Shown: positions 35,161-43,888 of the stretch, one piece after another | Position numbering within the stretch: the first letter of the stretch is position 1 | Layout: each line of letters begins with the position of its first letter | Source: Streptomyces sp. NBC_00234 | Lineage (GTDB): Bacteria; Actinomycetota; Actinomycetes; Streptomycetales; Streptomycetaceae | Reading direction: 5' to 3' | Assembly (NCBI RefSeq): GCF_036195325.1 | Contig: NZ_CP108101.1 | Coordinates: 4,278,001 to 4,342,000 of the forward strand | DNA length: 64,000 bases | Translations under genes and position numbers: made by a program | The notes under the pieces: model-generated | What the model saw: only the letters and a program-made list of their open reading frames with translations | Databases searched by the model: none | What the model was told of the DNA's origin: nothing

Positions 35161-36453
35161 GTGGACGAGCGAGGAACTGCGCAACAGGACGGCGCCGCAA
35201 GGGAATGGCCCGACCGCGGGCCCTGGGGGAACACCTTCAACAAACTGCTGTGCGTGCTCGCCGTCGCCGGCATCGGGCTCAGTGTCTGGGCCTTCGCCCT
35301 GGAGCTCATCGACCTGCGCGACCGGTCCGAGAGCCGTGAGCGCATCACAGCGGCGTGCGCCGGCCTCATCGACCCCGACCCCGTCCTCGGGCTCAACGGC
35401 GGCGGTGTCAACAAGGTCAAGCTCTCCGACGAACACGAGGCCGACACCGAAGAGCGGTCCAGCGGCTGTTTCGTCTACCGGGTCGGCGATCCGGGGACGA
35501 CGTACGGGCACTTCTCGCTGGCCCTCGTCCGGCACGCGGTGGACCCGGACGCCGTGGAGACCGAAGAGGACGAGACCGAGATCGACGAGGAGTCCGACCG
35601 GCCCTTCCGCTCCCCGTACACGGACGACGAGCCGACCGTCGTGGTGCGCCACGCGCTCCCTCACCCGCTCGGAGACGGCCGGCTGGGCGACTACGACGAA
35701 TACAAGGTGACGGCCCGGGCGTTGTGCGAGAAGGGGGGCGCGGTCTCCTCCATAGAGGCGACCGCCGTCGCCCAGTACGACGAGCCCGTCACGTCCGAGG
35801 ACCGCCGCACGCTCGCCGGCCTGGCGCGTCAGGCGGCGGACCGGGCTGCCGGGCGGACGGGGTGCAAGGCGGAACTCCCGGAGCTTCCCGCCACGCTGGC
35901 CGAGCCGAAGCTGGAGCTCGGCGCCCCGGCGAGCACGGGCGGAACCTGCGCCTGGTACCGGCGCTTCCTGACCACGGAGGGCCGGGGACAGCTTCCCGAC
36001 CGGGCGCTGGCCGCTCCTGCGGGCAGGGCCAGCGACCATGACGCCTGCGTGCTGGCGGTCGGGGAGAAGGAGACCCGAAGGATCTTCCCGGGTTACGCGA
36101 AGAGCGCGGACCACCCGCAGAACCTTCAGGACGTGCTGAAGTACTCCCCCTGGTGGGTGAAGACCGAGACGTACGTCGGCGACGGGACGCGAGGGCTCCT
36201 GAGCAACGAGACTCTCGGGCCGGCCGAGCTTGCCCCGGGCACCGCGGGCACGGACTCCAGCGGCATCTGGTGGGCGTCCTCCGTCTGCGGGGGCCGGCCC
36301 GCCGTGCACGTGATGTGGGTGGCCTACCCGTACGACCGAATAGTCGCCGACCGGCTGGAAGCACTGTTCCGGGCATACGTCGACGACGCGGCCGAACGCC
36401 GTGGCTGCACCGGCGTCACCTTCCCCGAGAAGGCGGACTTCGCCCGCAGTTGA
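35161..36453 (+). CDS. single-span membrane-anchored hypothetical protein
   Basis: 430 residues from GTG with GGGGGG upstream (VDERGTAQQDGA). An earlier ATG at 35143 is in frame but lacks a ribosome site. One transmembrane helix near residues 30-50 (FNKLLCVLAVAGIGLSVWAF) and a large extracytoplasmic domain with regularly spaced Cys (ITAACAGL, SSGCFVYR, RALCEKG, GCKAE, GGTCAWYRR, DACVLAV, SVCGG, RGCTGV), suggesting several disulfides. No enzyme motif recognised. Similar Cys-rich anchored proteins are common in streptomycetes. Confidence 0.7.
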   Translation: MDERGTAQQDGAAREWPDRGPWGNTFNKLLCVLAVAGIGLSVWAFALELIDLRDRSESRERITAACAGLIDPDPVLGLNGGGVNKVKLSDEHEADTEERSSGCFVYRVGDPGTTYGHFSLALVRHAVDPDAVETEEDETEIDEESDRPFRSPYTDDEPTVVVRHALPHPLGDGRLGDYDEYKVTARALCEKGGAVSSIEATAVAQYDEPVTSEDRRTLAGLARQAADRAAGRTGCKAELPELPATLAEPKLELGAPASTGGTCAWYRRFLTTEGRGQLPDRALAAPAGRASDHDACVLAVGEKETRRIFPGYAKSADHPQNLQDVLKYSPWWVKTETYVGDGTRGLLSNETLGPAELAPGTAGTDSSGIWWASSVCGGRPAVHVMWVAYPYDRIVADRLEALFRAYVDDAAERRGCTGVTFPEKADFARS

Positions 36454-36529
36454 GCGAAGGGCCTGATCCGAACGACAGGCCCAGGGGCGACCAGCCGGCG
36501 TTGTCGGAGGTGCCGGTTAGTCTCGCTCC

Positions 36530-37333
36530 ATGCCACCGGCCAAGAAGCGCATGCGCGCGTACGACTACTCCAGGACCCTGACCGCGGTCCTGGGCCAGTT
36601 CGGCCACGTGCGGGAAGCCGTCCGCAGTCTCGCGCCCGAACAGCTGGCCCTGCCTGCCCGGTTGGGCGAGTGGACCGTACGGGACCTTGCCGCGCACATG
36701 ACGATGGCCCTCGGGCGGGTCAGCGACAGCCTGGAGCTGCCCGAACCGGCCGGCGGACCGAAGCCCGAACTCACCCTGCTGGAGTGGCCGCTCTCCACGG
36801 CCGGGCGGGCCGGCGGGATCGCCGACGCCACCCGGGCCCTGGCCGAGGAATGGCCCGACCTCGACGCGCTGTACGAAGTGACCGCCACCAGGTTCGGGGA
36901 GCTCGTGCCCGCCGCGGCCGGCGACCGGCTGGTGACGACCCGGGCGGGCACCATGCGGCTGGGCGACTTCCTGGTCACCCGTACCGTCGAGCTCGTCGTG
37001 CACACGGACGACCTCCACCGGGCGACCGGCCTCGACATCCCGTACGACCGTCAGGCGCTCGCCGCGTGCACGCGGCTGCTCGCCGACGCACTCGCCGACA
37101 AGGCGCCCGGCGGGTCCGTCGAGGTGCGCGTCCCGCCCTTCGCGGTCGTCCAGTGCATCGGTGGCCCCAAGCACACCCGCGGTACCCCGCCCAATGTCGT
37201 GGAGACGGATCCGCTCACCTGGATCCGGCTCGCCACCGGCCGTACCCGGTGGGCGCGGGCGCTCGACGATGCGCAGGTCGGCGCCAGTGGTGAGCGGGCC
37301 GACCTGTCCCCTCTGCTCCCGCTGATGGGCTGA
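36530..37333 (+). CDS. mycothiol-dependent maleylpyruvate isomerase-family enzyme
   Basis: 267 residues. The N-terminal MDMPI/DinB-like four-helix metal-binding domain shows LGEWTVRDLAAHMT (first His ligand), then RFGEL and TRTVELVVHTDDLHRATG (Glu and His ligands). The C-terminal ~80 residues resemble the SCP2-like helper domain seen in this family. Members transfer or isomerise with mycothiol, the actinobacterial thiol; the substrate here is unknown. Start ATG (MPPAKKRMRAYDYS) has no strong ribosome site. Confidence 0.8.
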   Translation: MPPAKKRMRAYDYSRTLTAVLGQFGHVREAVRSLAPEQLALPARLGEWTVRDLAAHMTMALGRVSDSLELPEPAGGPKPELTLLEWPLSTAGRAGGIADATRALAEEWPDLDALYEVTATRFGELVPAAAGDRLVTTRAGTMRLGDFLVTRTVELVVHTDDLHRATGLDIPYDRQALAACTRLLADALADKAPGGSVEVRVPPFAVVQCIGGPKHTRGTPPNVVETDPLTWIRLATGRTRWARALDDAQVGASGERADLSPLLPLMG

Positions 37334-37364
37334 GGGGAACCGGATCGGCTACTCGATCCGTCCC

Positions 37365-38201
37365 ATGGCCATGCACAAACAACGTATGGCTGTCAGCGTC
37401 CTGGCCCTCCTCACCCTTGCCGCCTGCGGTACGGAGTCGGGCTCCGGAGCAGGATCCGGCTCGGGGAACGGCGACGGCAGCGGCACTGTGCGGACCGACC
37501 TGCCCGTCACCGACGTCCGTTGGAGCGTCGAGTCCCTGACGGTCGGCGGGAAGAGGTCCACCGCACCGGCCGGTGCCCATGTCGAGATCGACCCCAAGGG
37601 CCGGGCGACCGGAAACCTCGGCTGCAACCACTACACCGCCGATGCCCGCATCGACGGCGACACCGTGACCCTCGGGCCCGGCACCACCACCGAGATGGCG
37701 TGCGAGAAGGACGTGCAGGACTTCGAGAACGCCCTGTCCCGCGCGCTCAGCGGCCCGCTCGACGCCGCCGTGGTCAACAAGACCCTCACCCTGACGACGG
37801 CCGACGGGGACACGATCACCCTCACGTCCCAGCCCCCGGCCCCGCTCACCGGCACCACCTGGACGGTCACCACCCTGACCGAGGGCGAGACCGCGACCTC
37901 CCTGTCCGCCGACACCCGGGACAAGGCGCCCCGCCTCACCTTCGGCAAGGACGGCACGGTGGAGGGCAACCTCGGCTGCAACAGCTTCCACGGCAAGGCG
38001 ACGGTGGCCGGCTCGTCGATCAGCTTCGGACCGCTCGCCTCCACCCGGAAGATGTGCGCGCAGGCCGAGATGGACGTCGAGCGGTCGATGCTCGCCGTCC
38101 TCCGGGGGAAGACGGCGTACGCGATCGATCACCACGCCCTGTCCCTCACCGCGGAGAACGGCAAGGGACTCGGCGCCTCCGCTCCCGGGACGGAGAAGTA
38201 G
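37365..38201 (+). CDS. META-domain lipoprotein
   Basis: 278 residues. A lipoprotein signal peptide (MAVSVLALLTLAACG, lipobox LAAC) precedes a Gly/Ser linker and two META (HslJ-like) domains. Each has the repeat ATGNLGCNHYTAD or VEGNLGCNSFHGKA and a later MACEKDVQDFE or MCAQAEMDVERS. META domains in E. coli HslJ relate to novobiocin and heat response; the role here is unknown. Several in-frame Met codons close together leave the exact start open. Confidence 0.85.
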   Translation: MAMHKQRMAVSVLALLTLAACGTESGSGAGSGSGNGDGSGTVRTDLPVTDVRWSVESLTVGGKRSTAPAGAHVEIDPKGRATGNLGCNHYTADARIDGDTVTLGPGTTTEMACEKDVQDFENALSRALSGPLDAAVVNKTLTLTTADGDTITLTSQPPAPLTGTTWTVTTLTEGETATSLSADTRDKAPRLTFGKDGTVEGNLGCNSFHGKATVAGSSISFGPLASTRKMCAQAEMDVERSMLAVLRGKTAYAIDHHALSLTAENGKGLGASAPGTEK

Positions 38202-38219
38202 GTCCTGTGGGCCCGGCGC

Positions 38220-39677
38220 TCACGCACCGCCCGTCGGATACGGCAGCAGTCCCGCGTTCGTCCGCTCCCAGGACGCCCGCAGCTCGGCCAGCAGCTCCGG
38301 CTCGGCCTTGGCCCGGTTCGCCTGTTCCCGCTGGTCGTCGACCAGCTTGAACAGCTGGTCGGTGCCTGCCTTCCCCCGGTAGTACTTCCAGTCACCGCGT
38401 CGCAGCGCCCGCTCCCCGCGCACCCGCCAGAACAGGTCCCGCTCCGCGGGCTCCTCGTCCCGCAGCAGGTATCCGGCGAGGCTGGTGCCGTCCAGGGGGT
38501 AGGCGGGGTCCGGCCTGGCCCCGCCGAGCTCCAGGAGCGTCGCGGTCCAGTCGGGCGAGAACACCGGCAGGTCGCTGACCTGGTGCGCGTCGATCCGGGC
38601 CGGCCAGCGCAGTACGGCCGGGACCCGGATGCCGCCCTCCTGGAGCGAGCCCTTGTTGCCGGAGAGGGGCCAGTTGTACGAGAACCGCTCACCCCCGTTG
38701 TCGCTGGCGAAGAAGACCAGGGTGTCCTCCGCCTGACCGGACCGGTCGAGGGCCTTCAGGACCTCGCCGACCGAGCGGTCCAGGTCCTCGACCATCTCCT
38801 TGTACTTCTGGAGCGAGCCGCCGTCGGCGTGCCACAGCGCGCTTCCGTCGCCCGCCTTGATGCGCCGCACGATCTCGGCGCTCTCCTCGGTGTCCCCGTC
38901 CGCGATCCACGGCCAGTGCGGGGTGGTGAAGTTCAGATTGAGCAGCCACGGCTTGTCGTGGTCGCGCTGGACGTACTCGCTCGCGCGCTCGGTCAGGATG
39001 CGGGTGTAGTAGCGCAGGTCCTTGTACTCGGCGTCGCCCTCGTACAGGTCGTACTCGCCGCCGAGCCCGAGCTTGGAGTAGTACTCCAGCGCCCCGCCGA
39101 AGTTCCCGAAGAACTCGTCCCAGCCGGACTTCGTGGGGCTGTAGTCAGGCAGATACCCGCAGTGCCACTTGCCGATCAGCGCGGTGGAGTAGCCCGCACC
39201 GCGCAGCAGTGAGGCGAGCGTCGGGTGCGTGGGCTCCAGCCCCACCGACCGGTCCGCGATGGGCTCGGCGAGCCCGCCCTTCGTCCGTCCCGGGTAGCGC
39301 CCGGTGTAGAGGCTGAACCGGGTGGGGGAGCAGGTCGCGGAACCGGAGTACGCGTCCGTGAACCGCACCCCCTGCCGACCGAGCCGGTCCAGGTTCGGCG
39401 TGCGGATGTCGGGGGAGCCGTACGAGGAGAGATCGGCCCAGCCCAGGTCGTCGCCGAGGATGAAGAGGATGTTCGGCCGCCGCGCGTGCCTGCCGCGAGC
39501 CGCCCGGAACGGCTGCTCCCGCGGTGTGGCCACCGGGGTGGCTGCGGCGGCCTCGGCGGCCGGGAGGCCGATGGCGGCGGTGGCGGCGGTGGCACCGACC
39601 GCCGTGCCGAAGGCGCGCCGGGTCAGGGAGGGGGACGAACCCTCGGGGGAACTGGTGTTCGACTGATCTGCAGGCAT
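38220..39677 (-). CDS. Tat-exported sulfatase
   Basis: 485 residues, ATG with AGGAG six bases upstream. A twin-arginine signal (SLTRRAFGTAVGA) is followed by the sulfatase domain: RRPNILFILGDDLGWAD (metal Asp76/77), the formylglycine site CSPTR (Cys116 to Arg120) and LIGKWHCG. The Cys is present, so a formylglycine-generating enzyme is required. It releases sulfate from an unknown sulfate ester outside the membrane. A conserved-type leader peptide with Cys codons sits 214 bp upstream on the same strand, consistent with control by sulfur or cysteine supply. Confidence 0.9.
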   Translation of the reverse strand: MPADQSNTSSPEGSSPSLTRRAFGTAVGATAATAAIGLPAAEAAAATPVATPREQPFRAARGRHARRPNILFILGDDLGWADLSSYGSPDIRTPNLDRLGRQGVRFTDAYSGSATCSPTRFSLYTGRYPGRTKGGLAEPIADRSVGLEPTHPTLASLLRGAGYSTALIGKWHCGYLPDYSPTKSGWDEFFGNFGGALEYYSKLGLGGEYDLYEGDAEYKDLRYYTRILTERASEYVQRDHDKPWLLNLNFTTPHWPWIADGDTEESAEIVRRIKAGDGSALWHADGGSLQKYKEMVEDLDRSVGEVLKALDRSGQAEDTLVFFASDNGGERFSYNWPLSGNKGSLQEGGIRVPAVLRWPARIDAHQVSDLPVFSPDWTATLLELGGARPDPAYPLDGTSLAGYLLRDEEPAERDLFWRVRGERALRRGDWKYYRGKAGTDQLFKLVDDQREQANRAKAEPELLAELRASWERTNAGLLPYPTGGA

Positions 39678-39890
39678 GAGGACTCCTGTCAGGGCCGCGC
39701 GGGCGGCGGATGACGGCAGGGCGGAGGGACCCGTCAGGTACCGGACGCGCACGACGGGGCGCACGGACCGGGGGCGGGTGGCATGGGAGAGAAATGCGGG
39801 AAGAGCGGAGAGCGCGGGACGAGAAAGGCGCGCGGTGCGGGAACGCGGCGCATACTCACGCGGCCTTGTGGCCGGGTGGCGCGCGGAAAG

Positions 39891-39983
39891 CTAGACGCAG
39901 CGACAGATGGCGCTCGCGACACGTCCCAGATCGACGTGGCGGCGCTCCACGAGCGTGACCGAGTGATCACCGAGGGGCTGCAT
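39891..39983 (-). CDS. regulatory leader peptide (30 aa) of the sulfatase gene
   Basis: Short unlisted ORF on the minus strand. It starts MQPLGDHSVT and ends in the segment RRHVDLGRVASAICRC plus Val. The R-R-H-V-D-L-x-R-V-x-S-A-x-C-R pattern with Cys codons next to the stop is the signature of the putative leader peptides found before sulfur-metabolism genes in many actinobacteria. Ribosome stalling at the Cys codons under cysteine shortage is the proposed control. It precedes the sulfatase start by 214 bp. The start codon is uncertain (ATG 39983 or an internal GTG). Confidence 0.75.
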   Translation of the reverse strand: MQPLGDHSVTLVERRHVDLGRVASAICRCV

Positions 39984-40508
39984 GGCCCAGGAGCCTGCCA
40001 AGCGACCATGCGCCTGTCAATGCCGGTCTCGAACCCCGGACAGTGGACCCGTTCACGCCCCATGGATCCCCGGACCTCCGGATGCGCGGTCCGCCGGACT
40101 GCCGCCGACCGGAGCCGCCTTCAGGATCTCCGGAATCCGCCTCCGCCCGTCGCTCCCGAGCGCTTCCCGGCCGTCCCGCAGTGTGAGGCTCGCCACGAAA
40201 CGAGCGTTCGGCCAGTGGCTCCTGTCGTCGGCCCCCGGATCACCGAGTGCCACGACAACGGCTCCCGAGCTCCGTACGGCCCATGGCTCGAACCGAGCGG
40301 TAACCCGCCGCCAATCCGGGCGCCTGCCGCCCAAAGCGCTCAGACGGCCCCACCGGTCGCTCGCCCGTGATCACTCGGAGTGATCGTCCGGGGGTACGCG
40401 GAGGGCTCACCCGGAACGGTGTTCGCGCACGCCCGCAGTGCCCCGACAACCCCTGCGCGGCAGGCACCGAATTCGGACCGGTGGTCGATCTCGCCTACAC
40501 TCGGTGGT
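39984..40508. other. intergenic region between sulfatase leader and purF
   Basis: 525 bp with no secure gene. A minus-strand frame at 40053-40334 (TTG start, ~93 codons, containing WRRVTARFEPWAVRSSG) is open but has no usual start or ribosome site and no family I recognise. The rest should contain the divergent promoters of purF and of the sulfatase leader transcript. Confidence 0.5.
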
Positions 40509-42035
40509 GTGCCTCGTGGTGATGGACGACTCAACCACGACCTGCTCCCCGGAGAGAAAGGCCCCCAGGACGCTTGCGGCGTCTTCGGTGTCTGGGCTCC
40601 GGGCGAAGAGGTCGCCAAGCTCACCTATTTCGGACTGTATGCCCTGCAGCACCGTGGACAGGAGTCCGCGGGCATCGCAGTGAGCAACGGGTCCCAGATC
40701 CTGGTCTTCAAGGACATGGGACTGGTCTCGCAGGTCTTCGACGAAACGTCTCTGGGATCGCTCCAGGGCCATATCGCGGTCGGTCATGCCCGCTACTCCA
40801 CCACCGGTGCCTCGGTGTGGGAGAACGCGCAGCCGACGTTCCGTGCCACCGCGCACGGCTCGATCGCCCTGGGTCACAACGGCAACCTGGTCAATACGGC
40901 CCAGCTCGCCGAGATGGTCGCCGACCTCCCCCGCAGGGACGGTCGCGCCACCCAGGTCGCCGCGACCAACGACACCGATCTCGTGACCGCGCTGCTCGCC
41001 GGCCAGACCGATGACGACGACAAGCCGCTCACCATCGAGGAAGCCGCCACCAAGGTGCTTCCCGAGGTGAAGGGCGCCTTCTCGCTCGTCTTCATGGACG
41101 AGCACACGCTGTACGCCGCCCGCGACCCGCAGGGCATCCGCCCGCTGGTCCTCGGGCGTCTGGAGCGTGGCTGGGTGGTGGCCTCCGAGTCCGCCGCCCT
41201 GGACATCTGCGGCGCGAGCTACGTCCGTGAGGTCGAGCCGGGCGAGCTGATCGCCATCGACGAGAACGGCCTGCGCACCTCCCGCTTCGCGGAAGCGAAG
41301 CCCAAGGGCTGTGTCTTCGAGTACGTCTACCTGGCCCGCCCCGACACCGACATCGCCGGGCGGAACGTCTACCTCTCCCGTGTGGAGATGGGCCGGAAGC
41401 TGGCCGCCGAGGCTCCCGTCGAGGCGGATCTGGTCATAGCGACTCCGGAATCCGGCACTCCCGCCGCGATCGGATACGCCGAAGCCAGCGGAATCCCGTT
41501 CGGCGCCGGACTCGTCAAGAACGCGTACGTCGGCCGGACCTTCATCCAGCCGTCGCAGACCATCCGCCAGCTGGGCATCCGGCTGAAGCTGAACCCGCTC
41601 AAGGAAGTCATCAAGGGCAAGCGCCTGGTGGTCGTCGACGACTCGATCGTCCGCGGCAACACCCAGCGCGCACTGGTCCGGATGCTCCGCGAGGCCGGTG
41701 CGGCCGAGATCCACATCCGGATCTCCTCCCCGCCGGTCAAGTGGCCCTGCTTCTTCGGCATCGACTTCGCGACCCGCGCCGAGCTGATCGCCAACGGCAT
41801 GACGGTCGACGAGATCGCCACCTCGATGGGTGCCGACTCGCTCTCGTACATCTCGCTCGACGCGATGGTCGAGGCGACGACGATCGCCAAGCCGAACCTC
41901 TGCCGCGCCTGCTTCGACGGTGAATACCCGATGGAGCTCCCGGACCCGGAGCTGCTCGGTAAGCAGCTGCTGGAGACCGAGCTGGCGGCCGGCCCTGCCG
42001 CGACCGCGGCGGCCGACGCGCTGCGTCGTCCGTGA
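40509..42035 (+). CDS. purF: amidophosphoribosyltransferase
   Basis: 508 residues from GTG (VPRGDGRLNHDLLPG). First committed step of purine synthesis: PRPP plus glutamine to phosphoribosylamine. The Ntn glutaminase nucleophile is Cys23 in QDACGVFG, so a 22-residue propeptide must be removed. Further motifs: LYALQHRGQESAGI, GHARYSTTG, the PRPP loop VVVDDSIVRGNT, and Cys residues in GCVFEYVY, PCFFGID and CRACFDG that match the 4Fe-4S ligands of the B. subtilis-type enzyme. purM follows after 60 bp and is probably co-transcribed. Confidence 0.97.
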   Translation: MPRGDGRLNHDLLPGEKGPQDACGVFGVWAPGEEVAKLTYFGLYALQHRGQESAGIAVSNGSQILVFKDMGLVSQVFDETSLGSLQGHIAVGHARYSTTGASVWENAQPTFRATAHGSIALGHNGNLVNTAQLAEMVADLPRRDGRATQVAATNDTDLVTALLAGQTDDDDKPLTIEEAATKVLPEVKGAFSLVFMDEHTLYAARDPQGIRPLVLGRLERGWVVASESAALDICGASYVREVEPGELIAIDENGLRTSRFAEAKPKGCVFEYVYLARPDTDIAGRNVYLSRVEMGRKLAAEAPVEADLVIATPESGTPAAIGYAEASGIPFGAGLVKNAYVGRTFIQPSQTIRQLGIRLKLNPLKEVIKGKRLVVVDDSIVRGNTQRALVRMLREAGAAEIHIRISSPPVKWPCFFGIDFATRAELIANGMTVDEIATSMGADSLSYISLDAMVEATTIAKPNLCRACFDGEYPMELPDPELLGKQLLETELAAGPAATAAADALRRP

Positions 42036-42095
42036 TCCGGAACGACCGGCGCTTTCCCCACCAGCCCCGTATTTCCACACGAAAGATCCCAGGCA

Positions 42096-43163
42096 ATGTC
42101 TGAGACAACAGGTGCTTCCTACGCGGCAGCGGGCGTCGACATCGAAGCCGGTGACCGTGCCGTCGAGCTGATGAAGGAGTGGGTGAAGAAGACGAAGCGC
42201 CCCGAGGTCCTGGGTGGCATCGGCGGATTCGCCGGCCTCTTCGACGCCTCGGCGCTCAAGCGTTACGAGCGTCCGCTGCTCGCTTCCGCCACCGACGGCG
42301 TCGGCACGAAGGTCGACCTCGCCCGTCAGATGGGCGTGTACGACACCATCGGCCACGACCTCGTCGGCATGGTCGTCGACGACCTCGTCGTCTGTGGCGC
42401 CGAACCGCTCTTCATGACCGACTACATCTGCGTCGGCAAGGTGCATCCCGAGCGTGTCGCGGCCATCGTGAAGGGCATCGCCGAAGGCTGTGTCCTCGCG
42501 GGCTGCGCCCTGGTCGGCGGCGAGACCGCCGAGCACCCGGGCCTCCTGGGTCCCGACGACTTCGATGTGGCGGGCGCGGGCACGGGCGTGGTCGAGGCCG
42601 AGCACCTGCTCGGACCGGACCGTATCCGTAAGGGTGACGCGGTCATCGCGATGGCGTCCTCCGGTCTTCACTCCAACGGGTACTCGCTGGTCCGGCACGT
42701 GGTCTTCGACCGCGCAGGCTGGTCGCTGGACCGCCAGGTCGAGGAGTTCGGCCGGACGCTCGGCGAGGAGCTCCTGGAGCCCACCAAGATCTACTCGCTG
42801 GACTGCCTGGCGCTGACCCGCACGACCCAGGTGCACGCCTTCAGCCACGTCACCGGCGGCGGTCTGGCGAACAACCTGGCCCGGGTCGTCCCGGACGCGC
42901 TGCACGCCTCCGTGGACCGCTCCACGTGGACGCCCGGCGCGGTCTTCGACCTGGTCGGCAAGGCCGGACAGGTCGAGCGGCTGGAGCTCGAGAAGACGCT
43001 CAACATGGGTGTCGGCATGATCGCGATCGTCCCCGCGGACTCCGTGGACGCGGCGCTGACGACACTGGCCGACCGGGGCGTCGAGTCCTGGGTCGCCGGT
43101 GAGATCACCGACCGTGGCGCACACGCGACGGGCGCCGAGCTCGTGGGCGAGTACGCGAAGTAG
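42096..43163 (+). CDS. purM: phosphoribosylformylglycinamidine cyclo-ligase (AIR synthetase)
   Basis: 355 residues from ATG. ATP-dependent ring closure of FGAM to AIR. Motifs: SYAAAGVDIEAGD, LLASATDGVGTKVDLA, DLVVCGAEPLFMTDY, ALVGGETAEHPG, MASSGLHSNGYSLVR and VTGGGLANNLARV. Full family length. Follows purF in the same unit and ends in a hairpin. Confidence 0.97.
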   Translation: MSETTGASYAAAGVDIEAGDRAVELMKEWVKKTKRPEVLGGIGGFAGLFDASALKRYERPLLASATDGVGTKVDLARQMGVYDTIGHDLVGMVVDDLVVCGAEPLFMTDYICVGKVHPERVAAIVKGIAEGCVLAGCALVGGETAEHPGLLGPDDFDVAGAGTGVVEAEHLLGPDRIRKGDAVIAMASSGLHSNGYSLVRHVVFDRAGWSLDRQVEEFGRTLGEELLEPTKIYSLDCLALTRTTQVHAFSHVTGGGLANNLARVVPDALHASVDRSTWTPGAVFDLVGKAGQVERLELEKTLNMGVGMIAIVPADSVDAALTTLADRGVESWVAGEITDRGAHATGAELVGEYAK

Positions 43164-43283
43164 ACAGCAGTCGGGGCGGGTCACCGGGATCGTCCGGTGA
43201 CCGCCTCGCCCCCGGCGCCGGACGGGCCGAAAGACGCCTACCGTCGCCGGGCAGGTTCGATCGCCCCGGTCCGGGGCAGCACA

Positions 43284-43315
43284 AAACCCGGTCCGGGCAG
43301 GCCCGGACCGGGTTT
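43284..43315. terminator. terminator between purM and the DUF3073 gene
   Basis: 14-bp perfect stem (AAACCCGGTCCGGG and complement) with a short loop, located between convergent genes; flanked by A and T tracts. Confidence 0.75.
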
Positions 43316-43331
43316 CTGTGTCAGCGCGAGG

Positions 43332-43586
43332 TCAAGCGCCGCGACGTTGCGACGAAGGGCCGGACTGATCGTCCTCGTCCTCGTCGTCGTCGTTGTAACG
43401 ATCCGCGTACTGTGCGTACGGGTCATCTTCCTCGTCGTCGTCCTCGAACGGCTCAGCGTTCGGTGGTTGACTCGAAGGCGATGCGCCCAGCTCATTGGCC
43501 AGACGCGACAGGTCAGTCCCGCCGCTGCTGTACTTCAGCTGGCGGGCGACCTTGGTCTGCTTGGCCTTTGCCCGGCCGCGCCCCAT
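43332..43586 (-). CDS. DUF3073 protein
   Basis: 84 residues from ATG (MGRGRAKAKQTKVARQLKYS). The basic N-terminal ~35 residues are the conserved DUF3073 part. The C-terminal half is a highly acidic Asp/Glu-rich tail. The function is unknown; a basic head and acidic tail suggest nucleic-acid or ribosome association. Conserved neighbour of purM and vdh in streptomycetes. Confidence 0.85.
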   Translation of the reverse strand: MGRGRAKAKQTKVARQLKYSSGGTDLSRLANELGASPSSQPPNAEPFEDDDEEDDPYAQYADRYNDDDEDEDDQSGPSSQRRGA

Positions 43587-43810
43587 GGCTCGACCCCCTC
43601 GGTGACGGGGCTCGACGGCCCCAGAGTCTTGACACGCGTTCATGTTTCAGGACGGACTCCCGGCTGAGAGACCGCGCCTGTAGGGCTTTAACGGTACCTG
43701 CTTCCGCGGCCATACGGTACGCCGCCCGCATGACGCGCGCCGGAAGAGGACCTGCGAGGAGCCCCGTCCCCGCTGGTCAACTGCGATTTTAACCTCTTCT
43801 TGGCGGCCGA

Positions 43811-43850
43811 CCCGCCGACCGGCGTGAGTCTTGTCTCGCCGGTCGGCGGG
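43811..43850 (-). terminator. second hairpin downstream of vdh
   Basis: 14-bp perfect inverted repeat (CCCGCCGACCGGCG and complement) with a 12-base loop, just beyond the first vdh hairpin. Confidence 0.55.
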
Positions 43851-43856
43851 CCGCGT

Positions 43857-43888
43857 CCGGTGACGGGACCCGAAGATCCCGTCACCGG
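43857..43888 (-). terminator. vdh terminator
   Basis: 12-bp perfect stem (CCGGTGACGGGA and complement) directly after the vdh stop codon on the minus strand. Confidence 0.7.

Noticed and set aside
40053..40334. 93-codon minus-strand gene upstream of purF
   Set aside because: TTG start without ribosome site, no recognisable family; kept only as a remark in the intergenic entry.
40380..40508. Extended N-terminus of PurF
   Set aside because: Upstream codons are open, but the Ntn nucleophile must lie ~20 residues from the start; GTG at 40509 gives the normal propeptide length.
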